From: Pascua guehoae
Taxonomy: Eukaryota; Basidiomycota; Tremellomycetes; Trichosporonales; Trichosporonaceae
Length of the DNA: 64,000 nt
Assembly: GCA_001600415.1 (NCBI GenBank)
Contig: BCJX01000009.1
Span: 993,925 to 1,057,924, forward strand
Direction of reading: 5' to 3'
The notes beneath the pieces were generated by a model that saw only the letters and a list, made by a program, of their open reading frames with translations, was not told where the DNA came from and did no database searches. Each line of letters starts with the position of its first letter. Position 1 is the stretch's first letter. A program made the translations under genes and the position numbers. Below, piece by piece: positions 46,423 to 58,400 of the stretch.

Positions 46423-48519
46423 CTACTTTGCCTTCCTCGTCTCGTCCCATCCAAAGCCCTTCCAGAGCGCCGCGCGCCACAGGGCAATGACGAGGGGGAC
46501 GCCCCACTCGCGCCTGCCGAGGTCGGGGACGACGACGGCGACGAGGCGCGCGGCGTCGTCGGCGCGCGCGGTGGCGACTGCGGCGTTGGCCCGGTCGATC
46601 TTGGCGTGCGAGGACGTGTCTGCGGCTGAGGTTGGGGTGGGTTGAGAGTCGTGTGCCTCGGTTGGTTGGCTGGGCTTAGTCTCGGTGGGCTCGGTGGGCT
46701 CGGGCTTGGACTCGTGCCTGGGTTTGAGACGCGCCGCAATGGCCTCTGTCGCGAGGACGTCGTGGATTTGGGCGACGATACGTGCTGCCCGGCCGCCAAA
46801 GAGGGCGTGGACGTGCAGGAACGGCGCGTACGTGGTGGTATCGGCGTCGGGGCCGGGTGCTGCGGTGTTGGCGGCGGCAGGGTCAACCGTCGCGGTGTTC
46901 ACGGTATCGGGAGCGGTCGACGCGTCGGTACTAGCGCTCAGGAGCGCGCCTACGGGCTGGTCGTGGGGGTGTTCGGGATGCAGGGTGAGGTCGAGCACGC
47001 CAATGATCCTGTCACTTGCTCCGCTGGGCAGTCGGCCCGCCTCGACCTGCCCAATCTCTGCTTCGGTCAGGGGGCGGACGAAGGCACGGTGCGTGCCCCG
47101 CTTCGTTGACCGGATGCGCTCGCGCAGCATCTCGAGCTCCTGCGATACGCGCCGGGAGAGGAGCTCCTCGACGTATTCTAGGAGTCGCGGGGCGGCCTTG
47201 ACGCCCGGCGCGAGGTAGTTGAAGCGTTTGTTGGATTTGGCTGGGGTCAGTGCTGGGAGCAGGGTGCGGGTGTTGGGGGAGTTGGGCTGGGCTGCGTTGA
47301 GGTAGTGCCGGGACGTCACTCCCTACGCACAAGACCACGCCTCGCGGCAAAACGGAACATGGAGGCGGTCGTCCGGGTCACTCATGTCGCACTCTGCAAT
47401 ACCTCAACGCGGCAGAATGGAACATGGCGGCCGTCAACCGCGCCCAAACCATTCTTGCCATCTGCTATACCTTGCAGACCGCCGCACGCTGCAACACTAG
47501 ACGACCAGACTGGCATCACTCCCAGAATAACACTCACACTTTCCAAGCAGCGGTTCAATCGTGGCTCGTCGCAACACGAGATTCAAGCCCTTGCCTGCGC
47601 GTCGGGGCGTGAAGCGCGGGTGCTCGATGCGGTCCGGGAGGAGGTAGATATCCGCCCTTGCGAGAGACGTCGCGGACGGGTCCAACGGGTCCACCTTGTC
47701 AGTGTCTGGGGGCACGAGCGTGGGGCGGAGGTTGAGCATGAAGCCTGGCTGTTAGTAGTGATCCATGGTGGGATGTTGGGGCGGCTTAGGCGGTCCTCGA
47801 GATGGAGGTTGCGGTAACGACAAGGCAGGAGGAACGCAAGATGGGGAAAGCCTGTCCGCTTGGACGAGTATGCTCTCCTGGTACACCATGCGCCGTATTT
47901 TTAGGCGACTAACCACACACCACCCGCCACACCACATACCACACCACATACTACACTCCACTACTACTCCACATACTACACACCAGACAGGTCGGACAAC
48001 GACACATGACACACCGTCGTCTAAAACACCCGCTGCTTACTCCCACACACCACAGCCCCACTCACTCTTTGGAAAGGTCACACGCGTAAACAAACACTGC
48101 TTGGGGGTAGTACGTCCCATCACCGCCCACGGGTCGAGGCGCCATGCTTCGGTCCGTTCGCGCTTGGGCTTGCGTACAGGCACCTTTCGGGCGCGGAACG
48201 TCGGCGGGGTCCAGTACTCGGGGCTGAAGATGGTCGAGCGCGAGTGGGAGGTCGTGGAAGAAGAGGCGTGGGAGGGCCCCAAGGAAGCAGAGGTACTGGA
48301 GGAATTGGAGGGGGAGGCTGAAGCCGAAGAGCTTGGTGGGCTAGAGGTAGAGGCGGTGGGTCTGGAAGGAGACTGTCCCGATGGACCAGCCGAGGTCGGC
48401 GGCAACGTTGTCGAGCTCTCCGAGTCGGCTGCACTCGACACCCTTTTAGAGGTGAAGAGTGAGCGCACGCCCGTCATTGCGGGTGTTCGTGTGAAGCGTG
48501 CGGGTGCTATGCGAAGCAT
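46423..48519 (-). CDS. Unrecognised protein, probably mitochondrial, 3 exons
   Basis: 509 aa; exons on the minus strand 48519-48066, 47744-47538, 47291-46423, with gtgagt donors and phase 1 at both junctions. The N-terminus MLRIAPARFTRTPAMTGVRS is Arg/Ser-rich without acidic residues, as in mitochondrial presequences. It is followed by a long Ser/Pro stretch and a basic block (RARKVPVRKPKRERTEAWR). The middle exon encodes FMLNLRPTLVPPDTDKVDPL. The last exon has LEYVEELLSRRVSQELEMLR, likely a coiled coil, then Ala/Pro-rich linker and a hydrophobic C-terminus (WGVPLVIALWRAALWKGFGW). I do not recognise the family. Intron 1 (321 nt) contains an open stretch RLKIRRMVYQESILVQAD that could be an alternative exon joined through a gtaagc donor. 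Introns are longer than average here. Confidence 0.6.
47341..47482. repeat. Diverged ~71-bp tandem duplication inside an intron
   Basis: Two imperfect copies: GGAACATGGAGGCGGTCGTC...CTCTGCAATACC and GGAACATGGCGGCCGTCAAC...ATCTGCTATACC. They lie in the 246-nt second intron of the hypothetical mitochondrial gene and explain its length. Confidence 0.6.
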
Positions 48520-48861
48520 TGTGATAGAGGTAGTGTGGCAATGTTGACGTGTGTAGTGGTAGAGTTGGGGTAGCTAGTAGCCAGACGTTTTGTGTTGCTG
48601 GGCAAAGTATTTTGGCTGGGTATGACGCAAAGAAAGAAAGAAAGACGGCAAGGAGGGACGGAACCAAATACACGTGGTCGCTATCTTGTGTGTACTGTAT
48701 GGATGGTTGTATGGGACAGTCTAGTGTGTGGAGATTGATTCGTCTGGATTCCAATTCCAATTCCCCCGCCCCGCTCTTGGATCCATCTCGACACTCTACA
48801 GTATTCCTTCCCTCATCAACACACTACTCACACCCTCGCCCATCTCCAACCTCGGAGCACA
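48520..48861. promoter_or_regulatory. Divergent promoter, hypothetical mitochondrial protein / mitochondrial carrier
   Basis: 342 bp between start codons on opposite strands. AAAGAAAGAAAG at 48630-48645 and a C/T-rich tract at 48780-48860 are the only notable features. Shared control of two mitochondrial genes is possible. Confidence 0.5.
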
Positions 48862-51501
48862 ATGTCTCCGTCGGCCAGGTAAGCTCCCTCGTCATCTTGA
48901 ATGAGGGCGGCGGCAACCAAACAGCGGTCGACACTGGGGGGATTGACCGGTTATGATAGCCAGAGGGAGAGCCAGTCAATGCGCTGTTGATTCACCCAAA
49001 CCCTCCGCTGTTGATACCGGCTCGACACCACTTCGGCTAACCGCCTCCCACCACTCCGCCCTCCGCTCTCCGCCTTCCATGCACCCCACACCGCCATCAC
49101 CACTGACGCGCAGCACGCCCTACGACGGGCCGTGGGTCGGACGCGCGCGCCAGGTGGACGCCTGGCTTGCTGGTGCGTAGACTGCTGCATGCATGCGTTG
49201 ACGGCAGGACACAAGGTCGTGAGTTTTGTGCGGGGTACACCGACAATCGCCGATCGAGCCGACCAACCGGACCATCTCGACCGAGGCGAGCGAGCGGAGC
49301 CACTGTCCAGTGTCGTGTCCACCGTTCACGGCGCCGGGCAACCGCGGGCGCTGCGCCGACACGGCCACTGCGGGGTATCAGCATCACGGCCGTGTCCGTG
49401 TCCGTGTCCTCCACGCCGCTGTGCATGATGCACGCGCTGCAGAAGCGTTCTGGCAACGTGCATGCATTCAGCCGGGCCCGCTCACACCCGCCGGCCGGAG
49501 ATTGCGGGGCCGCACCGACGCACGGACATTGCGATGCAAACAAGTGTAATCCCACGGAACTGACGCCAGGTCGTGTCGGCGACGACGGCGTCGCTCGTGT
49601 CCACCTTTGCGGGGTTCCCGGTACGTCTTGCGAGATTGGAGGGGACGTGGATGCTGGGTTTGTTGTTGGTTTGGGAGCTCGCGCACCCCCAACTTGTGAA
49701 GCCTCGGGTGTGGCTTCACTACCCACTCTACTCCGCCCCAGCTTTGGCATCGACCAGTCGCGGCGATATCGCTGCGTCTGGCCCTATGGCCATGACGGCG
49801 TCGAGCTGGCTGGCGCCTTTGATCATCCTCTCCACCTCTGCCCCCCAACTCATCGCTGACCTGCCCAGCTCGACTCGCTCAAGTCTCGCCTGCAGAGCTC
49901 GCGCGAGAACTTGAGCATACCGCGCCTCGCCGCAGAGGTCATCCGTGAGGAGGGTATTGGAGGGTAGGTGCTCGAGTGCCGGGCGATGCTGACAGTGCAG
50001 ACTATGGCGCGGGTTTCCGTACGTGTCTCGCTTTGGTTGCGGGTGGATGAGAGGGGTGTGGTTGCAGAGACGTTGTCATCTTCGTCTTCATCGTTGGGCG
50101 GCCAGACCATGCCGTGGTTCTGATATCGGAGCACACGGAAAGCACGGGTCAGGAAGCCCTGCGTAAAGGACTCGCGATAAGACTCCAAGCGGCCTGTTCT
50201 CAACGGCCCCCACGCGCCTCTCCCTTGCCCGCCGTTCCTTACTCCTCCCCATCATCATGCGGCCACTTGTGACTAACCCCCAGCCTCCCGCTCATCACCA
50301 TCTCGATTGTTCGCACCATCTCATTCACAATCTATTCATCTACAAAGCGTATCCTCAACTCGACCGGGCCCTCTACAGAACCAGGAGCCAAGAAGCCATG
50401 GATCGACCTGCATCTCGGTATCCTGAACAAGGACTCGGTCTTGGATGTCGCCACCACTAGTTTCCTCGGTGGCGCCGCCAGTGGTGCCGTTGTGTGCGTC
50501 GGGAGTGCACCATTCGAGCTTGTCAAGGTGAGTCGGGAGGCACAAGATGGCCAAAGTGAACGCCAGCACTCTGGACGTGCACTAACAGCAGGTCCGGAGA
50601 CAACTAGAGTACCAGATCTACCGCGACTCCCACCCCGAGCTCTTTGGCGGCGACGTGCGGCCAAATCCGAACGTCACCTCCTCCCTGTCCCCCTCCACCT
50701 CGGCCGCAACAGCTGCTGCCACCTCGCGTGTCCCACCACGAAAAGCGCCCGTCTTCGCACCTCCAACAACCATGCAGGCCGTGCGCATGATTGTGGGCTC
50801 AAACGGCGTGCTCGGCCTGTGGACCGGGTTCCGCCTGCACTTTGTGCGCGACACGCTCGGCACGGCATTATATTTTGCAGAGTACGACGTCATGCGCTAC
50901 CTCCTCGGACGCAAGAGCAATAGCTCAACCGACAGCATGAGCTCGGAGCAGGGAGCGCTGCCACGGTGGGCGAGCTGGCTGCCACCACAGCTCGTGCCGT
51001 TCCTCTGCGGCTCGTTTGCTGGTGTCACTTCGTGGGCGCTGATTTACCCTGTCGACGTGAGTTGGTTCGAGATGTGGTGGGCGAGTGCGCTGTGTTGTTA
51101 TGAGGCGGGAACGCAATCCCAAGCGCGATCCTGCTGCGCTGGATTTATTACCCGCACTCCCTCAAAATACCCTCCATCGCCTTCCTCCTTTCGGGCTCGC
51201 CCAAAATGTCCCATCTGGTCTCATCCACTAACCCCAGGCCATTAAAACAAAAGCCCAACAACGAGCCCTCTCCAACCTCCACGCACGCACACCGCTCGAG
51301 CAATTCCTCCGCCTCGTCCGCGGCACCGACCTCGAGAATCCAAAACCGTTGCTCACAGGCATTGCGCGTCTTTACCGCGGTCTCGGTGTGAGCATGGTGC
51401 GAAGCATGCTCACGCACGGCCTGCTCTGGACACTCATCGACTGGACCAATGCCCGGATCGACGCCAAACCATGCGAGAAGCTTGTCGAGAAGCTATTTTA
51501 G
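48862..51501 (+). CDS. Mitochondrial carrier family (SLC25) protein, 8 exons
   Basis: 397 aa. Exons: 48862-48878, 49114-49153, 49570-49620, 49869-49963, 50001-50018, 50284-50527, 50592-51056, 51238-51501; the sum is in frame and ends KLVEKLF-stop. All three carrier signatures P-x-D/E-x-x-K/R are rebuilt: FAGFPLDSLKSRLQ, SAPFELVKVRRQLE and IYPVDAIKTKAQQ. Each sits at a splice junction, which supports the model. Six TM helices are expected in the inner mitochondrial membrane. Exon 5 is only 18 nt (GLWRGF core) and precedes PLITISIVRTISFTIYSS. The second repeat has a Ser/Thr insertion of about 35 residues (SSLSPSTSAATAAATSRVPP), so the protein exceeds the usual 300 aa. Intron 2 has a gtggac donor and is 416 nt. 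The substrate cannot be assigned. Confidence 0.82.
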
Positions 51502-52161
51502 AAATCTCTGCGAGGGTGGTGACGAGGGGGGAGGGAAGGACAGATGTGCGGATGGGGGATGCCGGACGCAGGTATCCGAACGTGGTTCTCGATCCATGTG
51601 CTCGCCGAGATGACCGGGCCGATGGGCAAGATGGCAGAGCGACCACAAACCAGCAAACTTGGCAACCCGGGCCAAGCGCACTCTACCCGCTGTCCAAGTC
51701 GTGCCGCGCAGAACCTCCCGGCCCACAATGGCGGCTTTGCAGCGCATTCGCCGCCAGGCCTGTCACCCTGCTGTCCCTCTCCGCGCCCCAAACCGCTCTC
51801 GAGACCAGGCAACGCAGGCACTCTGTGCACAATTTGCCCCAGCACCGCCACATCCATAAACTAAACAACACATTGCACGCAGCCCTGCTGCTCATACACT
51901 TTATTACATCAATGACAGACCATGCATATGCTCCGCGGACTCTATGCGGGCGGGTATGTCGCACGGCGCCGTGCTGGGCTGCTCGTGGACGCATGGCTGG
52001 CTGTATTTCATGATTGCGCCTGTGCTGCGGGTGCAGTTCCGAGGTGTATGTAGCACGGGTGGCATGCTGCGGTGTGTCGGGTGGGTGGGCGTGCGTGTGG
52101 CCCCGTGGTCAGAGCCACATGCACGTGTATCCCCATCCCACCTATCTCTCGCACACCCGAC
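51502..52161. other. Convergent 3' intergenic region carrier / AFG1
   Basis: 660 bp between converging stop codons. No gene is seen; frames are short and overlap on both strands. Confidence 0.55.
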
Positions 52162-54884
52162 CTACTCATCCCTCATCTCGGTCCGGTGCGCGACGGCGCT
52201 CTCGTCGGCCCACTCCTTTGTGGCCATCTGCGTGAGACGCGAGACACAGCGCGCAAACGCAAACAGCTCTTCGTCCGAGCTAAACAGCGACGACGAGCCG
52301 ACGACGGACGCGTCAATCCCCAGCTCGCTCATCTGCTCGCGCATCGCAGAGTCGTCGACCGACGACGCGCCGTCGTCGCTGAAAATCTGGTAGATGGGCG
52401 CCGCGGATGAAATGAAGAGCTTGGTCTTGTTTTCGTAGCACGCGTCGATGAATGTGATGAACCGCCGGGCCTGCGTGTTAGGAGCGCTTGGATATGGGAC
52501 TGGGTAGGGGGGCACTAGACTAGTTGTCGAGGCCCCACCTGGGGCCCACAAGACAGTGAGCTCCATAGGCTCCAGACCTCACTGGCAGGCCGCCACACCG
52601 CAGCACTACACAACCACACGGCCACACGGCCACACGGCCACAACCCCACGCCACAACTACCACCCTCCCCCCCTCCCCCCAACCACACCCACCTGGTCAC
52701 GCTCGCTCAAGGTGAGCTTTGGCACATCCTCGACAAACACGGTGGGGAACTTTGCCGTGATTTCAAGATAATCCGCCGCCGACAAGGGGTGGTTGCACAG
52801 GTCGTCGAATGAAAAGCGCGCGACATGCCCAGAGCTCTCGGGGACGGTCAGCTCGCGGCCCCACAGGGGCAGCTTGCGGCCGAGCTTGATGGTCGAGTCG
52901 GTGTCTGCCGAGACCATGCCGTGGAAGAGCTTTTCCATTTCTTCAGACGTTTCCTCGCCTAGCGGGCTGTAGTAGACTTTTGTCACGGTGCGTGGCATCT
53001 TGCGGTAGTCTGGGGTTAGCGGGGGTGGGAAATGGGGGTTCGGGAGCCGACGAGTTGGGGATTGTGGAGAAGGGGAAGACCTTGTGTGATGGAGAGCATT
53101 GTCGCAGTGGAATAGAAATCGGAATTGAATCGGTGGCAGAGTCACAATGGGGTGAAGAGGATTGTGGTGAGTGGCGTGTACCAACACGACCACATGTTGC
53201 CAACACACACAGTGTGCCACCAACCTGTATGGGCCCATGGTCATACTCCCTGCGTTTCGCCCCCTCCCCTCCCCCATCCCCCCGCGCCCCACCCCGCGCC
53301 CCAACCCCGGCCCCAAGCCCAGACACACGACTCACCAGTGCCCGAGTCCAAGTCGACGACCTGGAAGCGCTCCTTGATAAGCTCAATGGCGGGGATAAAC
53401 GACTCGCGCTGGATGCCATTAATGTACAGCTCGTCTGGGTGTCGGCTGGCATGTCAGCGACGGTGGGCTACGGTACGAGTCTCACTTGGAGGTGATGATG
53501 GCGACGACACCATAGTCGGTGAGGCGCTCAAACAGCCCACGCAAGAGCATGGCCGTGACGATATCCGTGACCTGAAACTCGTCAAAGCAGAGCACCCGGC
53601 CGTCGGCGGCGATACTGCGCGCGACCTCTGGGATGGCGTCGCGCTTGGCATCGCCCTCGGCCGCGTACTTTGCCGTCACGGCGTGCTGGCGCTGCAAGAC
53701 CTCGATCATAAAGCTGTGAAAGTGGATGCGCGTCGAGCCGTACTTCCCCCGTGGACCAAACTGGCGCGGAAGCGTAGAGTGGAACAGGTCCATGAGCATC
53801 GTCTTGCCCGTCCCCACAGAACCGTACAGGTACAGGCCCTTTGGGACCTGGTCGAGCGGGATGATGGGTTCTTGCTTTGCTGGGGTCCGCGTGAAGAACT
53901 TGCCAAACTGAGGGGTTAGCAAGTTGCAGATGCGGTAGATTGGGTTGTTGACGGGTCATGGGCAGGGGCACGGGACATGGGCAGGGGGACGGCACATGGC
54001 AGGTCGATGGATGCACGCAGGTGGTGGTCTGACGGGCGAACCACGAGAACAAACATGACGGGAGGAGTTGCATGCCCCCAGTCAAGGTCCACCAGGCGTC
54101 AAGGTCCACCCCACCAGGCGTCAAGGTCCACCAGGCGGTTCCCTGCTTGGCCAGTCCCAGTCACGGATCACACCCATCGTCAACGCCTCATATCAGACCG
54201 CCTCCCGTCCACAGACCCAAGGGCATCACGCACAAAGCTGGGTGTCACCTCGTCCTTCTGCTCTGGAGGCACAGGTCCTGGGTCATAGTCGACGAGGTCG
54301 TCGTGCAACCGCTGGAGCTTTTTCACAATCGCCTTCTGGTGGGGGTCTGCTCGGAGGACGCCCGTCTGCACGAGGTAGTCGTAGCGCGTAATTGGGTCTG
54401 CAGTTAGTGGGCTGGTTGGGTCCGAGTGAGGAGGGAGGCGGGTGGATGACGTTGATGTCATGGCCAGATTACGGCGGAATGTGGTCGACTGATCAACACC
54501 AGATTTCCAGGTCGGCGCTGCACCGCCGACACGTCGGCCCGAGGAGCCCGAGACATTTCAACGGCCCATCCTCTTCTACCACCAACATAACCTCCGAAGC
54601 CGAATATAACGTCTACCCAGTCCTCACTCACCCTGGAAGGACGCCGCCGCCTCGGCGTCCTTGACGCGGCGCTCGACCTGATCGTGCTGGCCCAGATCGT
54701 CCGCATGAGGCGTCGTGTGGAGCTGGCGGGACGCGGATGCGACCCCAGAGCACGATACAAAGCGGGCGCGCGTGTACGCCGGACATGGGACGGGGCGCTC
54801 GGCACGGAGGGCGGCGGGGAGGGCGCTGGGCCGTGTCCGCGCTTGTTGGGCGGCACGCCCGAGGATCCGCAGCTGGCGAGACAT
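52162..54884 (-). CDS. AFG1: AFG1-type AAA+ ATPase (mitochondrial inner membrane, AFG1L/LACE1 family)
   Basis: Mitochondrial ATPase family that in yeast and mammals helps degrade or remove surplus respiratory-chain subunits. Start ATG at 54884 ([20 protein letters not shown]), an Arg/Ala-rich presequence. First exons: 54884-54632, 54397-54213, then from 53907. Next comes [20 protein letters not shown], then the AAA module: [20 protein letters not shown] is the Walker [12 protein letters not shown] a family hallmark, [16 protein letters not shown] the Walker B and sensor region, and [19 protein letters not shown] the sensor/second family block. The C-terminal part has [20 protein letters not shown] and [19 protein letters not shown], both typical. 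Stop at 52162-52164. One donor (near 54212) reads gtggac, the same unusual hexamer as in the neighbouring carrier. Confidence 0.93.
54084..54141. repeat. Intronic direct repeats (CACCAGGCGTCAAGGTC unit)
   Basis: Three near-exact copies of a unit containing CCACCAGGCGTCAAGGTC lie in the 305-nt second intron of AFG1. Confidence 0.8.
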
Positions 54885-55403
54885 GAGTGATACCCCGGCG
54901 AGCACGGATGCCGGCGAGTGGAGGGCGGCGGCGGAGGTGTAGGGAGGAGAGATGGCCGAGCGGGATGAGGAGAGATTGAGGGGGATGGGGGGATGATGGG
55001 ACAGGATGGATGACAAGCTCGAGCTGGCCGCGGGGCTCTGTTCTTGACCCAGTCTGTTGTGGATTGGTGGGCCGTCGGGTAATGATCGTCACCCCGCACA
55101 CACACTCGACAGGCGGCCCGGCCCAAGTCGGCAACCCACCCACACCCACCCAGGCAGGCAGGGGCAAAGTGCCACACTCATCAACTCCGTCCCAACCCAA
55201 TTTGCTTCCGTCTCAGGGGGTACCGGTAGTCTCACCACCACGCGTGTGATTTCTGAACTGGCAACTAAACTGGGTAAACAACAACAATAACAACCACAAT
55301 CAAGACCAACAACCATCACCCATCCACCACCTCCTCTCATCTACATCCACTACAACAACCAACTACACATCCATCGTAACATTCACGCCAACACTACCCG
55401 CCC
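54885..55403. promoter_or_regulatory. Divergent promoter AFG1 / kinesin-5
   Basis: 519 bp between opposite start codons. A/C-rich leader DNA (ACAACAACAATAACAACC type) occupies 55270-55375 just before the kinesin ATG. No gene is seen. Confidence 0.5.
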
Positions 55404-58400
55404 ATGTCACGCCGTGTCCCGACCGGCAGCATGCGTGGTGGGAGTCGCGCACCCTCACTCGCGGGGACTTCGCGGCTTGCGCGAGCCGGAGCGACATCCA
55501 CCGACCGGCGGACGACCGCGACAGGCCTTGCAGTGACGGCGGGCACGCGAATTCCGTCCGATGTCCCCGAGAGCAGCATCCATGTGGTTGTACGGTGCCG
55601 CGGACGGTCAAAGCAGGAGATTGCCGAGGGCTCCCCCGTGATCATGACCACGGAGGGACCCCTGTCCAAGTCCATCACAATCGAGACGACGCCGGGGGCC
55701 GCCGCGCACGCCGCAGCACACAATGCAGCGAGCTTAATGACCGCATCGGGGTACGGCGGGGCGACACAGCCCAACACCAAGACGTACAACTTTGACAAGG
55801 TCTTTGGGCCCGAGGCGGATCAGACCATGGTCTTCAACGAGGTCGCAGACAAGCTCCTCGACGAGGTCCTCGCGGGCTACAACTGCACCATCTTTGCATA
55901 CGGCCAGACGGGTACTGGAAAGACGTGCGTCGCAACCCGATAACTTTCCGGAAGATGTAGGTAGGCTGACTCTCCACAGGCACACGATGCAGGGCGACGT
56001 TGCGCCGACACCGTTGATGGCGCCGTCCACGGACGCCGGTATCATCCCGCGCGTGCTCCACCGCCTCTTCAAGGTGCTCGAGAACCAGGAAAACACAGAG
56101 TTTGCAGTCAAATGCTCGTACCTCGAGCTCTACAACGAAGAGCTGCGCGACCTCCTGGCGCCAGAGTACAAGGACCCGGCGTACGCTTCCCAGATCAAGA
56201 TTTTTGACGACTCGAGCAAAAAGGGTGTCGTTGTCCAGGGCCTCGAAGAGGCTGGCATCCGCAACCTCAAGGACGGCCTCGCGATTCTCAACCGCGGCAG
56301 CCAACGGCGCCAGACGGCCGAGACAAAGATGAACACCGAGTCGTCTCGCTCACACTCGATCTTTACCCTCACTGTCCATGTCAAGGAGACGTCGACGGCA
56401 AAGGGTGGCGAAGACGTCATGCGCATTGGCAAGTTCAACCTCGTCGACCTCGCGGGATCAGAGGCTATCGGGCGCTCGGGTGCGCAGGACAAGCGCGCGC
56501 GCGAGGCCGGCATGATCAACCAGTCCCTCCTCACCCTCGGCCGCGTCATTTCCGCGCTGGTCGACAAGGGCAACCACATTCCTTACCGCGAATCCAAGCT
56601 CACGCGCCTGCTGCAAGACTCGCTCGGTGGACGCACAAAGACATGCATCGTCGCGACGGTCAGCCCGACACGCTCCAACATGGAGGAAACACTCTCTACG
56701 CTCGACTATGCCCTGCGTGCAAAGTCGATCAAGAACAAGCCAGAGGTCAATGCCCACCTCACAAAGGCCGGCCTGCTGAAAGAGTACGTCGGCGACATTG
56801 AGCGCCTCAAGGCAGAGCTCTGGGCCGCCCGCGAAAAGAATGGCATCTACATTCCCGACGACCAGTGGCGCGAGATGAACGAGGACCGCGCGCGCAAGAC
56901 GACTGGCTACAAGGAGGCGCAGCAGCGCGTGACAGCTGTTGAAATTGAGCTTCGGACACGCAAGGCCGAGTTTGAGGATCTCACCAGCCGATTTGTGACG
57001 ACGACCGACGACCTCGCGCAGACCCGCGAGGCGGAGCGACAACTCGGCGAGGCGCTCGACGCGGCAAGGGCCGACGTCGAGGCCATGCGCGTCGCCCTCG
57101 ATGAGGAGCGTGTTGTTGCATCCGCCTACGAGGCTGGAGAGGAGCGGCTTCATACGGTTGCAGAAAGTCTGCACGGCGTGGCTGTTGAGACGACGCGCGA
57201 CGTCGGCGGTCTGTTTGACAAGCTGGGACGCATCGCCAGTGTCCTTGATACCAACACCGACTCGGCGACGCACTTTGGCTCCCAGATGGCCGCCCTCTCG
57301 ACCGACCTCAAGGCGGGCATCAAGCAATTGCATACTGTCCAGGGCCAGTTTGGCGGTACACTCCGCGCCGACCTCGAGGCGTATGCACTGCAGGGCGAAG
57401 AGGTGAGTTTGTGGCTGACAGTGCGTGATTGCTGACGTGGTAGGAGTCACAGCACCGTTTAGGCGAGCTGGACCAGGCTCTCGGCACCTTCTCCGAACTT
57501 GCCACCACGCTCTCTGGCTCAATAGAGACCGGCGCTTCTGACGCGGCAGCAGCGGCAAATGCCGTCCTCCAAGCCAAGGACGACGTGCAGGCAGCGGTCC
57601 GCAAGTGGGCAGGAGGTGTGGGCCAGCGGAGTGAGCGCATGGTCGACAATCTCGTCGCACACCAGGCCAAACACCTAGGCGTCGTGGGCGAGGTCCTGGA
57701 CACGGCGAGCTGGCTCGTTGACGCTGTCATTTCGACCGCTCGCAACACGCTCGCGACACAGGACGACGCGTTAGCCCGTGCGCGTGCGCTAGCGACCCAA
57801 GCCGCCGACGCAGAGGTGGCACGATTGCGCGCGCAGAACGCCGCGCTCGTCCAGCTCCTCGCCGACGAGCAGGCGCGTTCTGACCGTCTGCGGACCGACG
57901 TCATTGAGAGGATCACCGCGACCGTCACCGACTTTGCGACCGAGCGTGACGCGAGTATACGCGCCGTGCTTGGGCGGGCGGCGGCGGATGCCGACGGGGG
58001 TGTGCGGGAGTTGGCCGCGTTTGCGGACGCACACGGCCGGGCCATCGACGACGGACAGGTGGCGATGCGCCACCTTCGGCACGACCTTGATAGGTACGAG
58101 GGAGACAATAGCACCCGGCGTGCTGAGGGAAGTACAGTGAGTGTTCTCCCAGTACAGTATGGTCGCAGCGATCGCTAACAGCAGGCATTGGGGGAAGCGT
58201 CGCGTGGGATGCGCACCCAGCTCGAGCAGTATGCTGCGGACACGACCCGGCAAGCCGAGGAGCATGTCGGTGCGGTCAACACGCTGTGCGAGGAGATTGG
58301 TGGCCGGGCAGAAGACTGTGCGTATTGCCAGAGCTCCCAGAGGACTGAGCTAACGAGTAGTGTCACGAGGCGCGGCGGCGCGGGGACAAGCACAGGGGGA

